Positions 25,601-38,390 of a DNA stretch of 64,000 nt are shown here, piece after piece. Numbering within the stretch: position 1 is the first letter of the stretch; every line of letters starts with the position of its first letter. The stretch comes from Lates calcarifer (lineage: Eukaryota; Chordata; Actinopteri; Centropomidae). Under the pieces are notes generated by a model. The model saw nothing but the letters and a program-made list of their open reading frames with translations. It did no database searches and was not told the origin of the DNA. Both the position numbers and the translations under genes were made by a program. The stretch is from assembly GCF_001640805.2 (NCBI RefSeq), contig NC_066851.1, positions 8,063,712 to 8,127,711 of the forward strand, read 5' to 3'.

Positions 25601-27490
25601 GCCCTAATTTCAAGGTGGTGGATACTGCCTTGCTGTTGTTTGGGGTTCAGAAACATTTGAGCTATTTCAAGTGACAATACAGCTAGCAGTATAGCCACTT
25701 AGTTTAAGAGGTTGATGTGCAGAAAAATCACAGTATTGCTTTACATTGGTTTGACATAAAATGAAATACCCCACAGTACTTAAAAATACTGAAATAGCCA
25801 GTTTAATGATGAGCAGAGCTAAAAGATGAGTCACTGAAAACAGCCGGATCACCCGTGCCTTTGTTTTTAAGTAGTGAGGGATATTGAGTCTTAGTACAAA
25901 ATTAATTAAATTAATTACTTTTCTCTGTGTATAAAAATATTACTGAGAGAGTAAGAGAGGAGTTACTGTCCAGTATAAGATCAAAGGTAGATGATGAAAG
26001 TGAACAGTGCTGGCTAGAGAAAAATTAATTCATGAATAAAAACCAAGGGAGGAAGCAATACTTAGGGTGATGAATTCATTATTCTTGTGAGGATGTCCAT
26101 ATCATATATTGCAAAACTTGACAGATTAAACATTACTGACCCTTTGGATGCTCCCAGCATGCTTTTCACAAACACTGAGACAGTTTATTCCAAGGAAGAT
26201 TGTAAGAGTTCTACAAACACAGGCACTTTTTAATCTGTTGCTGGTGGGTTCCCATCACTCATTTTCTTCTTCTCACTTCTTGCACGTTTTATGGCAGTAA
26301 TCCATTTCTGTCATCTTTCAGGATCTTTGGATCGATACTGTTCTTTTCTTGTTCTCACTGTTCTGTGTTTCACTGTTGCATGCTGATGCATACGTCACTA
26401 TACTCTGTCATCGATATTCAGGATCGTTATGGGGAACATTGACCACGGCATTTCACATTAACAAACGTGTTTTTGACTTGAGACTTTTATGTTTTCCCCT
26501 TGATCTGTGGTAAGGGGCATGAGTCCACTCAACCCTAATGTGCCACAAAAACTTAAAAACTGACATTAAAAAGGAATCTACTATAGCCTATTATCAATTA
26601 TAATTATTTTGCAGGCAGCCTGCACAGCTTTTAAGTAATTACTTATCATAAACATCATTTTTGTGCACATTTGGCTTCCTAACCACCATTTTTTGAACTT
26701 TGGAATCAGAAATGCTCTCAAATGAAATTCTGGAAGGGAAAAATGGTCCCCTGTCAGATAATGATTTGTATAAAACATTTACTGTCTTGGGTGAAAGAAA
26801 TGAAAATCTGCAATTCTGTTTTAGCTTTGATGGACTGCAGCCAATCAGCCTGAGGCTGAAGTCTAATCAGCCAAATGAAGTGAAAACACCTGTGTAAAGG
26901 ACCAGAGCTGGCTGGACACTGGAAGATTTTGGCAACATCATATTATTTCTTCATACTTTTCTATAATACTTTTTTTCTGTGTTCAGTGTAGTTTCAAAAT
27001 AAAGTCTTTTATTATGCTGACCCATGCTGCTAGTATGTTACTGAGATTAAATGTAACTTTCATTTGAAAAACAAAAGGCTTTCTGAATTTCTTCATCACT
27101 CTGTTACATTTAGAAATTAATTTGGTTCTGGTAGTTTTATTATCTTCAGAAGCCTACAGTTTGTGATCAAAATGTGGTGTTAAACAAATTGGAAACTACA
27201 TAGATGCAGTGACACTAAACAGAATTAAATCTAAGTTTCTGATTAGTTTTTGTCTTCTGATGCTGTGCTTTACTTTTAGTAGTTGTGTTTCTCATACAAA
27301 GTTTAAAAAAAATCCATACTCTAAACTAAGATCAGCTAAAGAATATTAAATGCTGATGTTTCATAGGTCATAATAAGGATCCCACAGCTCATAATCATCA
27401 GTTAAATGTTCCTTTAGATTTTACTTCATCATTCAAACCATGTATTACAGACACAGTCACTGAGAAAACACACTTGCAGTACACTTCTTT
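25601..27490. other. Non-coding, AT-rich; contains a fragment related to 25411-25574
   Basis: Nothing coding is recognised. At 26861-26895 the sequence GTCTAATCAGCCAAATG is followed by AAGTGAAAACACCTGTGT. The first part matches the complement of 25424-25440 (15 of 17) and the second is identical to 25557-25574 (18 of 18). It is therefore a second copy or fragment of that repeat. Confidence 0.5.
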
Positions 27491-27632
27491 AATTCAATTC
27501 AATTCAATTCCATTTTATTTATATAGCGCCATATCACAACAAAAGTCATCTCAAGGCACTTTTCATATAGAGCAGGTCTAGACCATACTCTTTAAAATAG
27601 GTATTTACAGAGAGCCATACAGTCATCAACAC
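27491..27632. repeat. Teleost-type interspersed repeat ((AATTC)4 + TATATAGCGCC)
   Basis: Four AATTC units (27491-27510) are followed by CATTTTATTTATATAGCGCC, then ATCACAACAAAAGTCATCTC, AAGGCACTTTTCATATAGAG and CAGGTCTAGACCATACTCTTT. I recognise this series as a very abundant teleost interspersed repeat, thought to be a retroposon end carrying a short tandem tail. This copy appears truncated after about 27630. The exact family name is not asserted. Confidence 0.75.
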
Positions 27633-28049
27633 ATAATGAGACATGAACTACAGACTGTAAAAACTTATTTTTAAATGATGCAGACACATGTTTGAAGCAA
27701 ACCATCAGGTGATTGCGTCTCTACATAGTGTTTTTCAATGAACGATTGCAATACACGATATCAAACACAGGGTGGTGCCACAGAATAGGGTGTGATGAGA
27801 CCTGCTTCTCTTCTGCTTCAACGTAAGCACTGAAAAACGGACAGAATTACAGCTCAGTGTGTTGTCCCATACAGACTAAGGCTTGATTGACACATTGAGT
27901 GTTTTTAACAGATATGAACTCTGTATCGCATGTCCAGATGATGACAGGTTCTCCATTTTCCTCCTGACCTTTTCTGCTAATCACAGCCACTGTAAAAAGG
28001 AGTGCTATAAAACACTGGCCAGCTGGTGATAAAGAGCTCTCACATCTAG
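27633..28049. other. Non-coding sequence, nothing recognised
   Basis: This spacer between the teleost repeat and the exon-like segment has mixed composition. A minus-strand frame of 79 codons at 27847-28086 has no recognisable domain. Confidence 0.5.
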
Positions 28050-28155
28050 CAGGTGGTGCTCCGTATGTAACGTCCCCTCCATACAAGCAGCCGGGTTATG
28101 GCTTTATTGCCCCACACATCCCCTTCATATCAGCCTGCTTCCCAGCCACAGCCAG
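28050..28155 (+). other. Splice-flanked open segment, possible exon (unidentified)
   Basis: The 106-bp segment is preceded by GAGCTCTCACATCTAG (a moderate acceptor) and ends at CCAG|GTAAGA, a strong donor. Two of the three plus frames are open across it. One reads Pro/Tyr-rich sequence including APYVTSPPYKQPGYGF, with a PPY motif of the kind bound by WW domains. Another contains an ATG at 28098 giving MALLPHTSPSYQPASQPQP. No family is recognised, and a chance arrangement is quite possible. Confidence 0.18.
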
Positions 28156-28159
28156 GTAA

Positions 28160-31000
28160 GACCACCTGTCGGAACAATGATAAGACAATAAGAGGGATTG
28201 TATGTAGTGATAGGCTGGCAAGCACTGGATATGACTGTGGTAATAATAAAGTGTGTGTTTGGGTGGCTGTAGATTGTTGGATTAATCCTGTTGTTTGTGT
28301 TCATTTAGTCTGGCCATTTGTGTTTTGTTCTTATATTTGCGGAGAGATATATTTTAATTTTCTGACATTGTAAGATGTAGCAAGGTTTATGTGTGTGCTA
28401 TGGCTAAAAATGTCCACTGGGTTGCAGCATTGCTCACTATCACAGGAACCTTTTTGAATTATTTTCAGCATTGTAATTTATTTATTTGGGTATCGTTATT
28501 TTTTCTTAGGTATTATTTAACTTTAGAAATGTTAACAATTCTAAATTAAGAAGGAGAAGAGAGAAGATAAGAATAACAAGCTATTTTCAGTACAGGAACA
28601 GACTAGTTGCATTAAACAAATATGGCTCGCTGTTGTCCATTTTGCTACGATTATCTACAAGGTATCACAGCTGGACTTACACAGCTACACAATATACCTA
28701 TACACTTGCCACGGCTTGGTCGGCTTAGCAGTTATACAGACCTGGCTGATTATTTTTTTGCCTTGATTTACCAACATGCCTTCGAGATCAACAGATCAGC
28801 GGTTAGCTTTTTTGAGTGCTCTACTTTTCAGTGTGATGTGCAGTAAGTCTGAGGATCTCTGTGCAAACAGCCTCTTTATGACAGAGAGTGAGGTGAGTGG
28901 CTTCAGACACTACAAGCCAGACAACTCATCAAACAAACACACTAAAGGCACTGAGCACACTCACTCTGTGCCATCTGATTTGTTATAAGAGCATTTATTG
29001 ACATGAGTACAATATTACAGCTTGCTATCAATCACTACAATGCTGATGTTGTGCATTAAGAAAATAGCAATGTTTTACTATTTGCTAAAACACTACACTA
29101 TTTTATCACACTGGTATTTGGTGTGAACATGTGTTTTGCATTTTTCTCATCTTCTGCTCAACCTTGATAAGATCATAAGCTGCTCACTTTATTCTTGTCT
29201 TGACACTTGTAGTACTAAGAAACCATTTAGTGTTTATACAGCATATAGGGAGGTGCCATCTTTTCTACATGGGCTTTAGCACCTTTCAGCACCTTGCTAG
29301 CCGGCTCAACTTGCTATCTGAATCTCACCTGATGAATCTGCACAACTCCCAGCTGCACAGCAGAGAGAGGCATCTTTTCACCAACGAACCTGGCAACAGC
29401 TTTAGTGCTAATCTCTCACCGTTCTGATTTCTCTTTCAGTCATTTCACTTCAGTGTTTCTTGAATGTGAAAGTCGATGACTGATTATTTTAGTGTTCTGC
29501 CACCTTCCAAATCTCTCAGCGCACCTTATCTCAAGATAAAAAGCTGGTGCCTGTTAATGGTTGAAGTGAATGCAGGTGCACATAGTGTCGATTGCAAATC
29601 GTAGCAGGGAGAACCTAAATCCTTAACAACCACACAGAAATAAACCTAAAGCACACTGTATATGCTTAAAAGAATTCTACCAAAAGCAAACAAGCTTAAC
29701 ACTAAGACTACCTGCCAATTCAAACTAAATTAGTCTTAACAGTCAATATGTAGCATAAAGCCTGTCGAATTCTCTATGACAACTATCACAACACGGAGTT
29801 CAAAGCAGAGGTAGCAGTGTCAGAGTCCAAGCAGCTACAGAAAACCATAAAAGTGACGATGCTACAACATACCATGAAAAACATACTTTCTCCGTGGATG
29901 AAACATTTCATATTTCAGAGCAAGCACATGGATATGAGAGGGCCAAACAAAGGGCATCCCAGCTGTCTCACAACAGCCAATCACATCAAACTGTGATGAT
30001 GCTGGGCCCATCCGCCTCATTTTCCTCATATCCATAAACGGATGTTTCGAAGCTACATTTAAAGCATTTAACCAAATTAGTAGTCAAATGAGCAACAACA
30101 TCTGCTATACGTTAACGTCACACTATTTTCTGGAGACAATACAAAAAAAGACATGACCGCAGATTCAAATGCTTCTATTTTCTTTTCAATTATGGGATTT
30201 AAAATGGTTCCATCATTCTGATTACTATTGTGAGGAATAGGAAAATATCATTCACGGAATAAATATATATTTCCATATGACATGAGAATGATAATAGGCT
30301 TGCAAGCTCATCCAGATGGTTCGACAAGGAACGGTGGTTAGGAGGTGTTCCACTGGTTCATGTCCATAAAAACATCCCGTACTATGGTGAATCATGTGGT
30401 CTAAGAAATGAAGCAACTGCCACAACTGTCAGTCTAGTGCCTTTAACTCAGCCATGAGCAGCTTTCTAACTGCCAGCATCGACTTCATTCACATTCTTAC
30501 ACGCCTCACGTCCTGCACTGAATCACTAATGCGGCTTTTCTTCTTTTACAAAATGTTTAGTCTCAGATCTGTGTCACCTTTTAGATCTATGAACTGGGAA
30601 ACAAATCTGACCTACATCTACATGGAATAACCCCTGAATGCCTTGACGGACATCTTAAGCAACTTTGGTGAAAACACTGAGAAGGCCCTTTTTTGTGCTG
30701 GGGTCTTTCCTCAGTGCCAAAGTGGGCCTGGTTTGCAGCCATGTGTGACTGGGGCACTTACTGGCTCACAGTAATGACCCTAATTGGGAAAGTGGGCTCC
30801 GTTTCAGGGTCACTGACAGACTGACTGGCATGTGTGGAATGTGACCGGGTGGCACCCGCCTATTGTCTGGGCTACCATATCAATTAGCTGCTTACTGCAA
30901 TGGACACCTTCCCTCACGTTTGTCTCCACAGGTGGAAAAAACTGACCCTAGTCTTTTTAAATGATCTCTGCCAAGCCTCAAATTTTCAGGTGTGCAGCTT
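28160..31000. other. Non-coding sequence, nothing firmly recognised
   Basis: AT-rich with moderate patches. A frame at 28622-28846 (74 codons, starting MARCCPFCYDY) has no known domain. The stretch 29440-30140 has the mixed, short-repeat look of old transposon debris, but I cannot delimit an element. Confidence 0.5.
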
Positions 31001-32340
31001 GCATTTGGCTTGTGTGTTATATTTATCCTTTTTCTCCATCCGAGTGACTTAGAGGTGTTTAAAGACACATGGGAGACAGCCGAAACAACCTCACACTCAC
31101 ACAGGCCTCCAAACTTGCCTTCAAAGACCTCTCTGTCATGGGAAACTCACTCTCGCCTGACCTGGGAGGTTTCAGCTCATTCAGAGATCACCTCTGAAAC
31201 CCATTGGTACAGTGCAGACACGCTTTGTCCCTTTTGTCACACGCAGCCCTGCTACAGATAGATGTGCTTTGTTACAGAAAAGGGAGTGGTGGGCTATTTG
31301 TTGGTGTTTCACTCCAAACTGGAATTATGTTCAGTGCAGCACTGCGTGGGATGAAGTTCAGAGAAAAGTGGCGTCACTGAGTTAGATGTTTTTGCAGTAA
31401 CAATCCATGTCGCACACCCCCCCTTTCGGCATCACATCGCCAATTAATCAAGCGTTTGATGTGGTTGGCTTCACATTGTGCTCCACACCCTAAGAGCCTT
31501 CATGAATGAACCCGTTGTAGCAACTTCAGAATGCAACTTCAGTCAGGAATTTTCAGACATTTCCTTTTGTTTTCCATGTAAGACTAATATATTTGCACTG
31601 CTATTTCAGTCATGATTGCCTGATGTAGACATATGTCTTATGTCACTGGAATTCTGATTGATTTGATGATTAATAATGAAAATGTTTTAAAAGCTTTTAT
31701 GTATCAAAATAAAGAGTAAGAGAAAACATTTTGACTCAGGTTTAACTTTTACATACAGTATATTATGTACTGTTACTTTTGCATCAATTGGTCTCTTTAA
31801 GCTTTATATCATCTCTATGGCACAATGTGTACAATAAATAGGCTTCTGTGTGCATCTGTGATCTCTTTCGGCTGTGGTATCCATTCAGCTCTCTTTTCTG
31901 AGCGTGCTACTGTCTGCCACCTGCATCCCTGTAGTGCTGCTCAGATGTGGCTTTTGCTAATACCTGCACTATGGTCCTCTCCTCTCAGATTCAGACATGC
32001 CTCACTGGTAGGTGTGCATGAAATAAAAGCCCTCTTTTGGAATATGCAATCTCTCACGATTGGAGGACAATATAACAATCACCACAATTCTGAGTGCAGA
32101 TGGTCACATTGTAGCCAACAGCGACAGACAGAACTGTGTGGTCCAGTAAGTGTGGTGGGAACATCTTTAGAATTAAAAAATGATGAAAAAGAAATAGTTT
32201 TTAGCATGCATTATGAAAATAATAAAAGAAAAAAAAAATCTCAAATATTTTCCTAAGCTCACATCACTAATATTCCTGGGAATCTTTCAAAGAAATAAGT
32301 GTTGATAGTGAAGAGTTTACATTCTATGATGATTTTTTTT
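31001..32340. other. Non-coding sequence, nothing firmly recognised
   Basis: The 31040-31260 part is GC-richer and could be regulatory. The 143-codon frame at 31825-32256 is Cys/Ser-rich and not domain-like. No gene is called. Confidence 0.5.
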
Positions 32341-32629
32341 TTTCTTGCTGCAGCTTAATACAAGTCTCTGAAAGACATGGGTGTTAGCCACGCGCAATAA
32401 GGTATGTGTGTCAACAGTGCTGGCCTGGAGATAAACCCTTGGATACACCTTGTGTGGAGGGAGAAGAAAAGGGAAAGGCAGAAAGAGAGAGATGGAGAAA
32501 AGCGGGTGTGGCCTGCTAAGTGACTCAGCCGGAGCCCGAGTCTGCTGAGTGACAAATCAAATGCCAATTGACAGAGCACTCTGGCTCCAAATTCACTGGC
32601 TCCCTCCACTGCACAGGTGGTCTTTGTCT

Positions 32630-32710
32630 CACACATGCATGCACACACACATGTGCACACACACCCACTCGCCTGCTCGCACGCACACACATGCACACAC
32701 TCAAACACAC
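32630..32710. repeat. Imperfect (CA)n microsatellite
   Basis: CA units interrupted by TGCATG, TGTG, CCACTCGC and GCACG variants. Frames in both strands here (Cys/Val or His/Thr repeats) are artefacts of this repeat. Confidence 0.9.
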
Positions 32711-33187
32711 AAATGTCGACAACCTACAACACAGTGCAACCTCAATGGGTGATTGCTCTCTGCATTAAACAGGTTAATCTCTACAGGAAAAACAATACTA
32801 TTTGAGTTTGACAAACATTCCTGATCACACATAGTGAATCAATATTCAACAGGAAAACAGCAACACAAATCACACTTTTTTTCATACTCATCTTTTTTTC
32901 CCCCTTTTTTTTCATTATTAAGATATTGTGGGTCTAATCCAGTGCCCTGTACATGACCTAGCAGTTGCAACACAACATGCCAGGATCTGACCTCATCCAC
33001 ACACAGCCATGACACTTGATTAATGGGCTCTGAGGTGAACCCTGTGTGTCTGTCCCAGGTCAGTCTTTTTGTGCTGATCCTTGAAGGGAGTGGTCAAGTT
33101 GTCCTCAGTAAATTGATGGTGCCTCCAGGAAGGAGGGAGGTAAAATAAGTGCCACACAGTGAGACTTGCTGAACCTCTTTATGTATG

Positions 33188-33192
<5 letters not shown>

Positions 33193-33228
<36 letters not shown>

Positions 33229-33242
33229 GCGCACACACACAC
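33193..33242. repeat. Compound microsatellite (TC)17 + short (CA)n
   Basis: Seventeen uninterrupted TC units (33193-33226), then ATGCG and a short CACACACACACA run. Confidence 0.95.
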
Positions 33243-33244
33243 TG

Positions 33245-34695
33245 GAACAAAGAGAAACCGCTTTCAGTTGTCAGTCACAGTTCTAGTTTACCTTGATAAC
33301 TTTGGCATACTGTCAAACTTTAATCTATAATAGGCGTGTTTGCAAAGTAAAGAATCCCTAAGAATGATCTATTTGCTCATTTCTTAGGTCTTGTTTAAAT
33401 AAATGCATTACATAAACTCTTTCTGTATTTGTTTGTAAACATCAGGAGATGACGTGCTGAGCAAATTTACTCTCGTGTGTGGTCACAGGGGTGCTGAAGT
33501 AGCTCCAATTCATAATGCTACCCAACAGCTAGGGACTTTTATGCATATTGCCTTTTGAAGATTTCACTTAGTTCGTCATAAAGTGACGATGAGTTAGTAA
33601 AAATTATGGATCAGCTCACTCCTGTGTTTTATTAAATTAAGCATAAAAATTTTCTGCAATTACTGGTATATGAAATCTGAAATATGAAATTGTTTTCCAG
33701 AAGCACTGCCCCGCTCCTAACCTTAACTTAAACCAGTCCCACAGCATCTGCAGAGTCAGATGGGAAAGGCAGTATGTCCATTTGAACTCATGCATTTGCA
33801 CATCATTGTGTGAATCAGGCTTTCCACTTGCAGCAATAACCCACTGTTTTGCAGCCTCACGCTGATACCATTTCTGAAATTTTGTAAATGTGAAATGCTC
33901 TGTCATGCTCAGCGTGTTAAACATCTTATGAACAGACTTGCAACCTGCCCGCCTGTCTGCTTCCCTGTCTGTACTCCACCTCGGGAGACAGGGATTAGAG
34001 GCCTTGGAGGACTGACTGTATGGATGGTGTATGAATAACTTGGAGAGAGGTGACAGACGGGACAGATCGCGTCTCATCACCAGTAAAGCCTTGGGGCTCC
34101 CATAGGGGACCAGTGCATCACACAGAGAGCTACATAAAGGGCCGCCGCAGACGAAGGCCTGGTCAAGGCCTAAGCTATAGAAGCCCTGACATCTGGCTTT
34201 CTTCTGTGCTTCACCGCCAACCTGCTACCCCAGTCTGGCAGCTATATGCACTTCATTATTGTGCCTTAATGCGCTCTTGAATCACAGTCAAAATTTAGTC
34301 CTGATATGTGTTTTTATTGCCAATATAAATTTCTTGGATATGAAGTGTCTGCCATAAGATATACAGTAAGTTATACCGGCATACAGTATATGACGCTTAC
34401 AGCATTATTATATTGCCCATTTAAGTACAAAATGTGCAATGTGTGTTGCGTTTTGGCCAACAAACTGTAAAGATAAAATTATGATGAAACAATAAAGGCA
34501 GGCTCAATCATTTTGAGGGGAAGATACACAGCAGGTGGTACGAAAAGCTCTGACAGAACCCCTGATTTGTGCAGAATTGTGTTGCTTAAAGGATATGGCC
34601 ACCAGATGCCCATTTGGATGAAAATCTAGGTTTCAGTCTAATCTGTCAATTTCGGAAGCCAAAAACGTGTCAGCTTCGTGAGCGATGCAAGAAAC
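33245..34695. other. Non-coding sequence, nothing recognised
   Basis: It contains the longest minus-strand frame of the window (147 codons, 33637-34080). That frame lacks any recognisable domain and has random-looking composition, so I do not call a gene. Confidence 0.5.
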
Positions 34696-34699
34696 TTTG

Positions 34700-35635
34700 G
34701 TGTGAACACTGTTCCAAAACACTTTTTTACTTTACTAGATTGAAAATTGTCAAGCGTGTGTTTACAATTTTATGATTACAATTATATTTTATTAATCTTA
34801 TTTACAAATATCAAGCCATACCATTTTTTTTTCTAAGGAATAGTTGATTGCCTTTGTGCCGGGTGCACAGGACCTCAGCAGTCCTAGGAACATAGCCATA
34901 GATGGCAGTGTTTTGCCTTATTTTTAACAGCCCACTCAGCTCTGTGGCTATGTAGAAATGAAATATTGTTTGTGTGAAATATGGGTTTTTTTGTTGTGGT
35001 GCACATTAAAACATTTTATTTGATAGTTTTGTTTTCTCCTCTCTAAACAACTTAAGGGAAATTTCCTGAATTAATCAAACACTTAATATTAGGAAAGAGT
35101 GATTTCCACACAGTACATTGGTAAGACTGCCTCATGCACTGAGTGTGTCTTCTCACTGTTTTAAATTCTACATCTTATTATTTTTCCCACTTAAGACTTT
35201 TTTGTACTTTAGTACAAAAGTAGACATTTTCTAACTTCAAGTGTGGCAGCATGAATCACCTGAGTTAATGTTCTTTAATGGAAGAAGATATAATTTGTAA
35301 ATGTGTCTCTATTTTTGAGGCTTTTATATTTTTATTTTGTATATATATTGCTATTTGTATAATTTTGTCAATTATATGATAAATTAGAACTGTTCCTAAA
35401 CATGGCATCATTTCATTTTCCTTTAAACATACAATTTTATTTGTAGGTATAAAATAAGAATATTTATAGAAAATTATTAAATAGAGAAAAAATTAAGAGG
35501 TGAACTGTAAAATTGGGATTGACTGATCCCTTTCCAGTAAAAACATCCTGATATTCTGCTTTTATTTGCCTACTTCTGGAAGATTTGTTGACAAGTTCTA
35601 CTTGAATAAATAGTGTTTAAACAACAGTAAATTTC
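34700..35635. other. Strongly AT-rich spacer
   Basis: Low-GC sequence with many T and A runs, TATATATTG words and no usable frame. It may be a plain spacer or matrix-attachment-like DNA; function is not shown. Confidence 0.6.
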
Positions 35636-35639
35636 CTTG

Positions 35640-36180
35640 GTCTTTTGCTCTGACTGGGCCAAGGTCGGTTTTATATTCGACTGAAATCATAAATTGACAC
35701 TTGAGATAAACAGAATGTTTACCCTCCCCATGTGAGCTGAGGCTGATATGTAAATGCAGCCTTATTCTTTCATCAAATTTGCATTTACCCTCTTAACCAA
35801 ACACTACAGGGCTCCAATTCAAACAGCACTAATGATGGCTGGCCCTTTATGACCGATTGCCGTATCGGCGAAAAAGGGGAAGAGCAATTTAGCCTGGAAT
35901 GAAAGGAGTAAAGCATAGTAGCTATCTGTGAGTGGCTGACAATAATTGGATCAACTTTGCAGAGAAATGGATGTGTTTTGATGCTCTAGTGGCTGACTGG
36001 CAATCGGCTGGCTTTTCGCCTATTTATCATTCCCCTTTTATCTGCTGCTGCCAGACCTTTTCCACAGCCTCCATTCCAGGGCCGGCTAATCAAACAACTT
36101 TTTAATAAGACTAAACGGCATCTCCACCGCCAGAGAACAGAGCAGGGCTTCACAGCACAGGGAGGAGAATCTTGGGATGA
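35640..36180. promoter_or_regulatory. Candidate conserved non-coding / enhancer-like block
   Basis: One of the clearest enhancer-like blocks: it starts sharply after AT-rich spacer, is free of simple repeats, and carries CACTAATGATGG, ATTGCCGTATCGGCGA, GACAATAATTGGATC, TATTTATCATTCCCC, CGGCTAATCAAACAAC and TTTAATAAGAC words (homeodomain, SOX and GATA-like). It has no open frame of note. The call is inferred from texture. Confidence 0.35.
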
Positions 36181-38390
36181 ATATCAATTAACACTCTGAC
36201 ATGCTGTTTTCCTGCGATGAGAAGTTTGACACAGTATCAAGAAGATTCAGCTGACTTTGTTTGCCGCTTTCAGATCTGTCAGGCAAGCTGTGTGCTTCAC
36301 AAGGCCACAGCATTTGCGCATTAGGCTACTTAACTACTCATCAGCAAGAAAAGACTCAACTTAGCTGGACTTGACTTTTCAGCTGGATGTCCTCCAGAGC
36401 TGCTTTGTTTGCTGCCACTGCATTCACACCTTTACTGCAAGGAGTCTGACTCTGTCTTTTAAATACATTTGCCTTTCTTTTGCATTTTCTGGGGAAACTT
36501 AAAACACACCAGAAATTTCCATGAACCCCTGCAGGCCATATTAATGAAGTAGCCTTTACAATTTCAAAACATTTTGAAAAAGGACATTCTTCATAACACT
36601 GGACTCACAGGAAATGTTCTACATTACCAATGACAGGCGCTTGTGGTCCTTTAGCACCTTTACACGACTCACTAGTCACTAATCTGGTGCCACACTCATG
36701 GCTGCTTGGCAACATGGACAGATGACATTACAGTGAGAAGGTTCAAGGTGCTGTCAAAAGCGAACCCAGCCTGTTTTTCCCCTCCTTGTCCCAGAATAAA
36801 ATTGATGCCTTGCAGCCCACTGCAAGCTCACCAGCTGCTGCTTGTCCATGCGGCTATAGAGAAGTTAACAAGCTCAAAACAAAACAAGTGACAAAATGCA
36901 ACAAAGGGCAGCAGGGAGCGAACAGGGCCTAACGGGGCTGTCTTTTAAGGAGGATCTCCCTGTTGGTCCCCTACCACCAAAGGAGGGCAAGGGCAGAAAA
37001 GGGGGACCTTGATTCGAGTCCTTGCTAGGTAACTGAGGGTCTTATGTTTGGAATGTCTCCCTACGCTTGTGATATCCCACCCTGCGAGTCCTCTGGCCAT
37101 AGGTCACACAATTTATCTTTGTTCCCAATGCCTCAATTATGTATTTCCTTTTTGATTAAAAAAAAAAAAAAAAAAGATGTGATGCCCTTGGAAGAGAACA
37201 ACAAACTCACATTTTGAGTGTGCCTGTCAAATTGCTATCTAATTGTTGCAGGGCTGCAGGGGGAGCTGATATCTGCTTTTCTCTTGCCGCCGGCTGCCGG
37301 CCCTGCCGTTCACAAAGCCCGGGGATGCCACACACATTCTGTTTGTTCTACATGAGCAAACAGATTGTAAACTGGCTGATAATTTTTGTACTGACAATGT
37401 CATTTACGGCTGTCAGCCTTTTGTCTGCTCTGTTTGCTTTATTCAAATATGAACCGAGTGGACCTCCCCTCCACCGCTCACTTCTGCATTAAAATCACAT
37501 CAATTCACTTCCATTTTGTCTTATCTGAAATTCATTGGAGGCAATCACTTGGTTGAATGCCCTGCTGTTGCCATGGAGACCAAAGGTCCCGTGTGGACTT
37601 CAGAAGGATTAGGAACTTGTAAGATTTAAGTCTTGAAGTACACAGTTGCTTTGTTGTGTCTTCCTTTGATTTGATGGGGAGGAATTTGCCTTTTCTAACT
37701 TTGGACTGAGGTGAAATAAATCTGTATACATATTAGCATCCTCTGACAGGACTGATAAATATTCATCTACTCCCCCTTGCACTGATTTATCTCTACATTT
37801 ACCAATCTCCTTAAAAGGCACTCCTATAGTTATTTGCCTGACCCTGATCTTCATTCATATGACATGGGGGTCCCAGCAGTGCACCAGCCTGAAAATGACA
37901 TTTTATTCCTGCACTGCTCTGCTTCATTTGTCAAGCAGCCATCTTTGTGCTGAAACTATGACAGTCCAAGTGGCATGCAGTGCCTGGGTGCCCTGGTGGC
38001 ACCTCTCCGCCCTGCCGGGGGGACAATAACTCCAACTCAGCGAAACGAGCAGGGGTGCTCTCTGGGCGCTCGCCTCCCGGGGCGTCCTGCTCCGCTCCTG
38101 AGGCATCTCCCACCCCCCCCATCCCAACCTTTGTTCGCCAAGGTCAGGGCACAAAGTGCTGAGTTATTCACATCAAACTGTCTGGCTGGAAGCGCCTGCA
38201 GATGTTACTGTTTTTGTGTTTGGTTTTGTCTCCTCGCTCCGTCTTTTCTCTCTCCCCTGCATCTTGTCAGCACTGGCTGCCAGGGCGCTTGGCGTGTGAG
38301 TTTTTAAAAAGCTGAAAAAACGTGGCCTGTGAAAGAGAAGTTGAGGCCTTGGCTCCTGCACCTCGTGAATTGGGGTTTTTTTATTTTCTT
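36181..38390. other. Mixed non-coding sequence with GC-rich patches and an A18 run
   Basis: An 18-base A run lies at 37158-37175. GC-rich patches occur at 37230-37330 and 37960-38125, the latter with several CpGs and short overlapping frames on both strands, none domain-like. GTTGCCATGGAGAC at 37567-37580 is close to the palindromic RFX X-box. No gene is called. Confidence 0.45.

Noticed and set aside
28622..28846. Frame starting MARCCPFCYDY, thought to be a zinc-binding exon
   Set aside because: The Cys spacing does not continue into a recognised zinc-binding domain and the 3' end lacks a matching histidine or cysteine pair.
32355..32722. Cys/Val-rich minus-strand frames
   Set aside because: They are translations of the imperfect CA microsatellite at 32630-32710 and have no independent coding signal.
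33637..34080. 147-codon minus-strand frame, the longest here
   Set aside because: No recognisable domain, random-looking composition and no splice or promoter context; this length is expected by chance in 64 kb.
37008..37025. Possible tRNA/SINE B box (GATTCGAGTCC) with an A18 run 130 bp downstream
   Set aside because: No matching A box, no acceptor stem and no SINE body between; probably coincidence.
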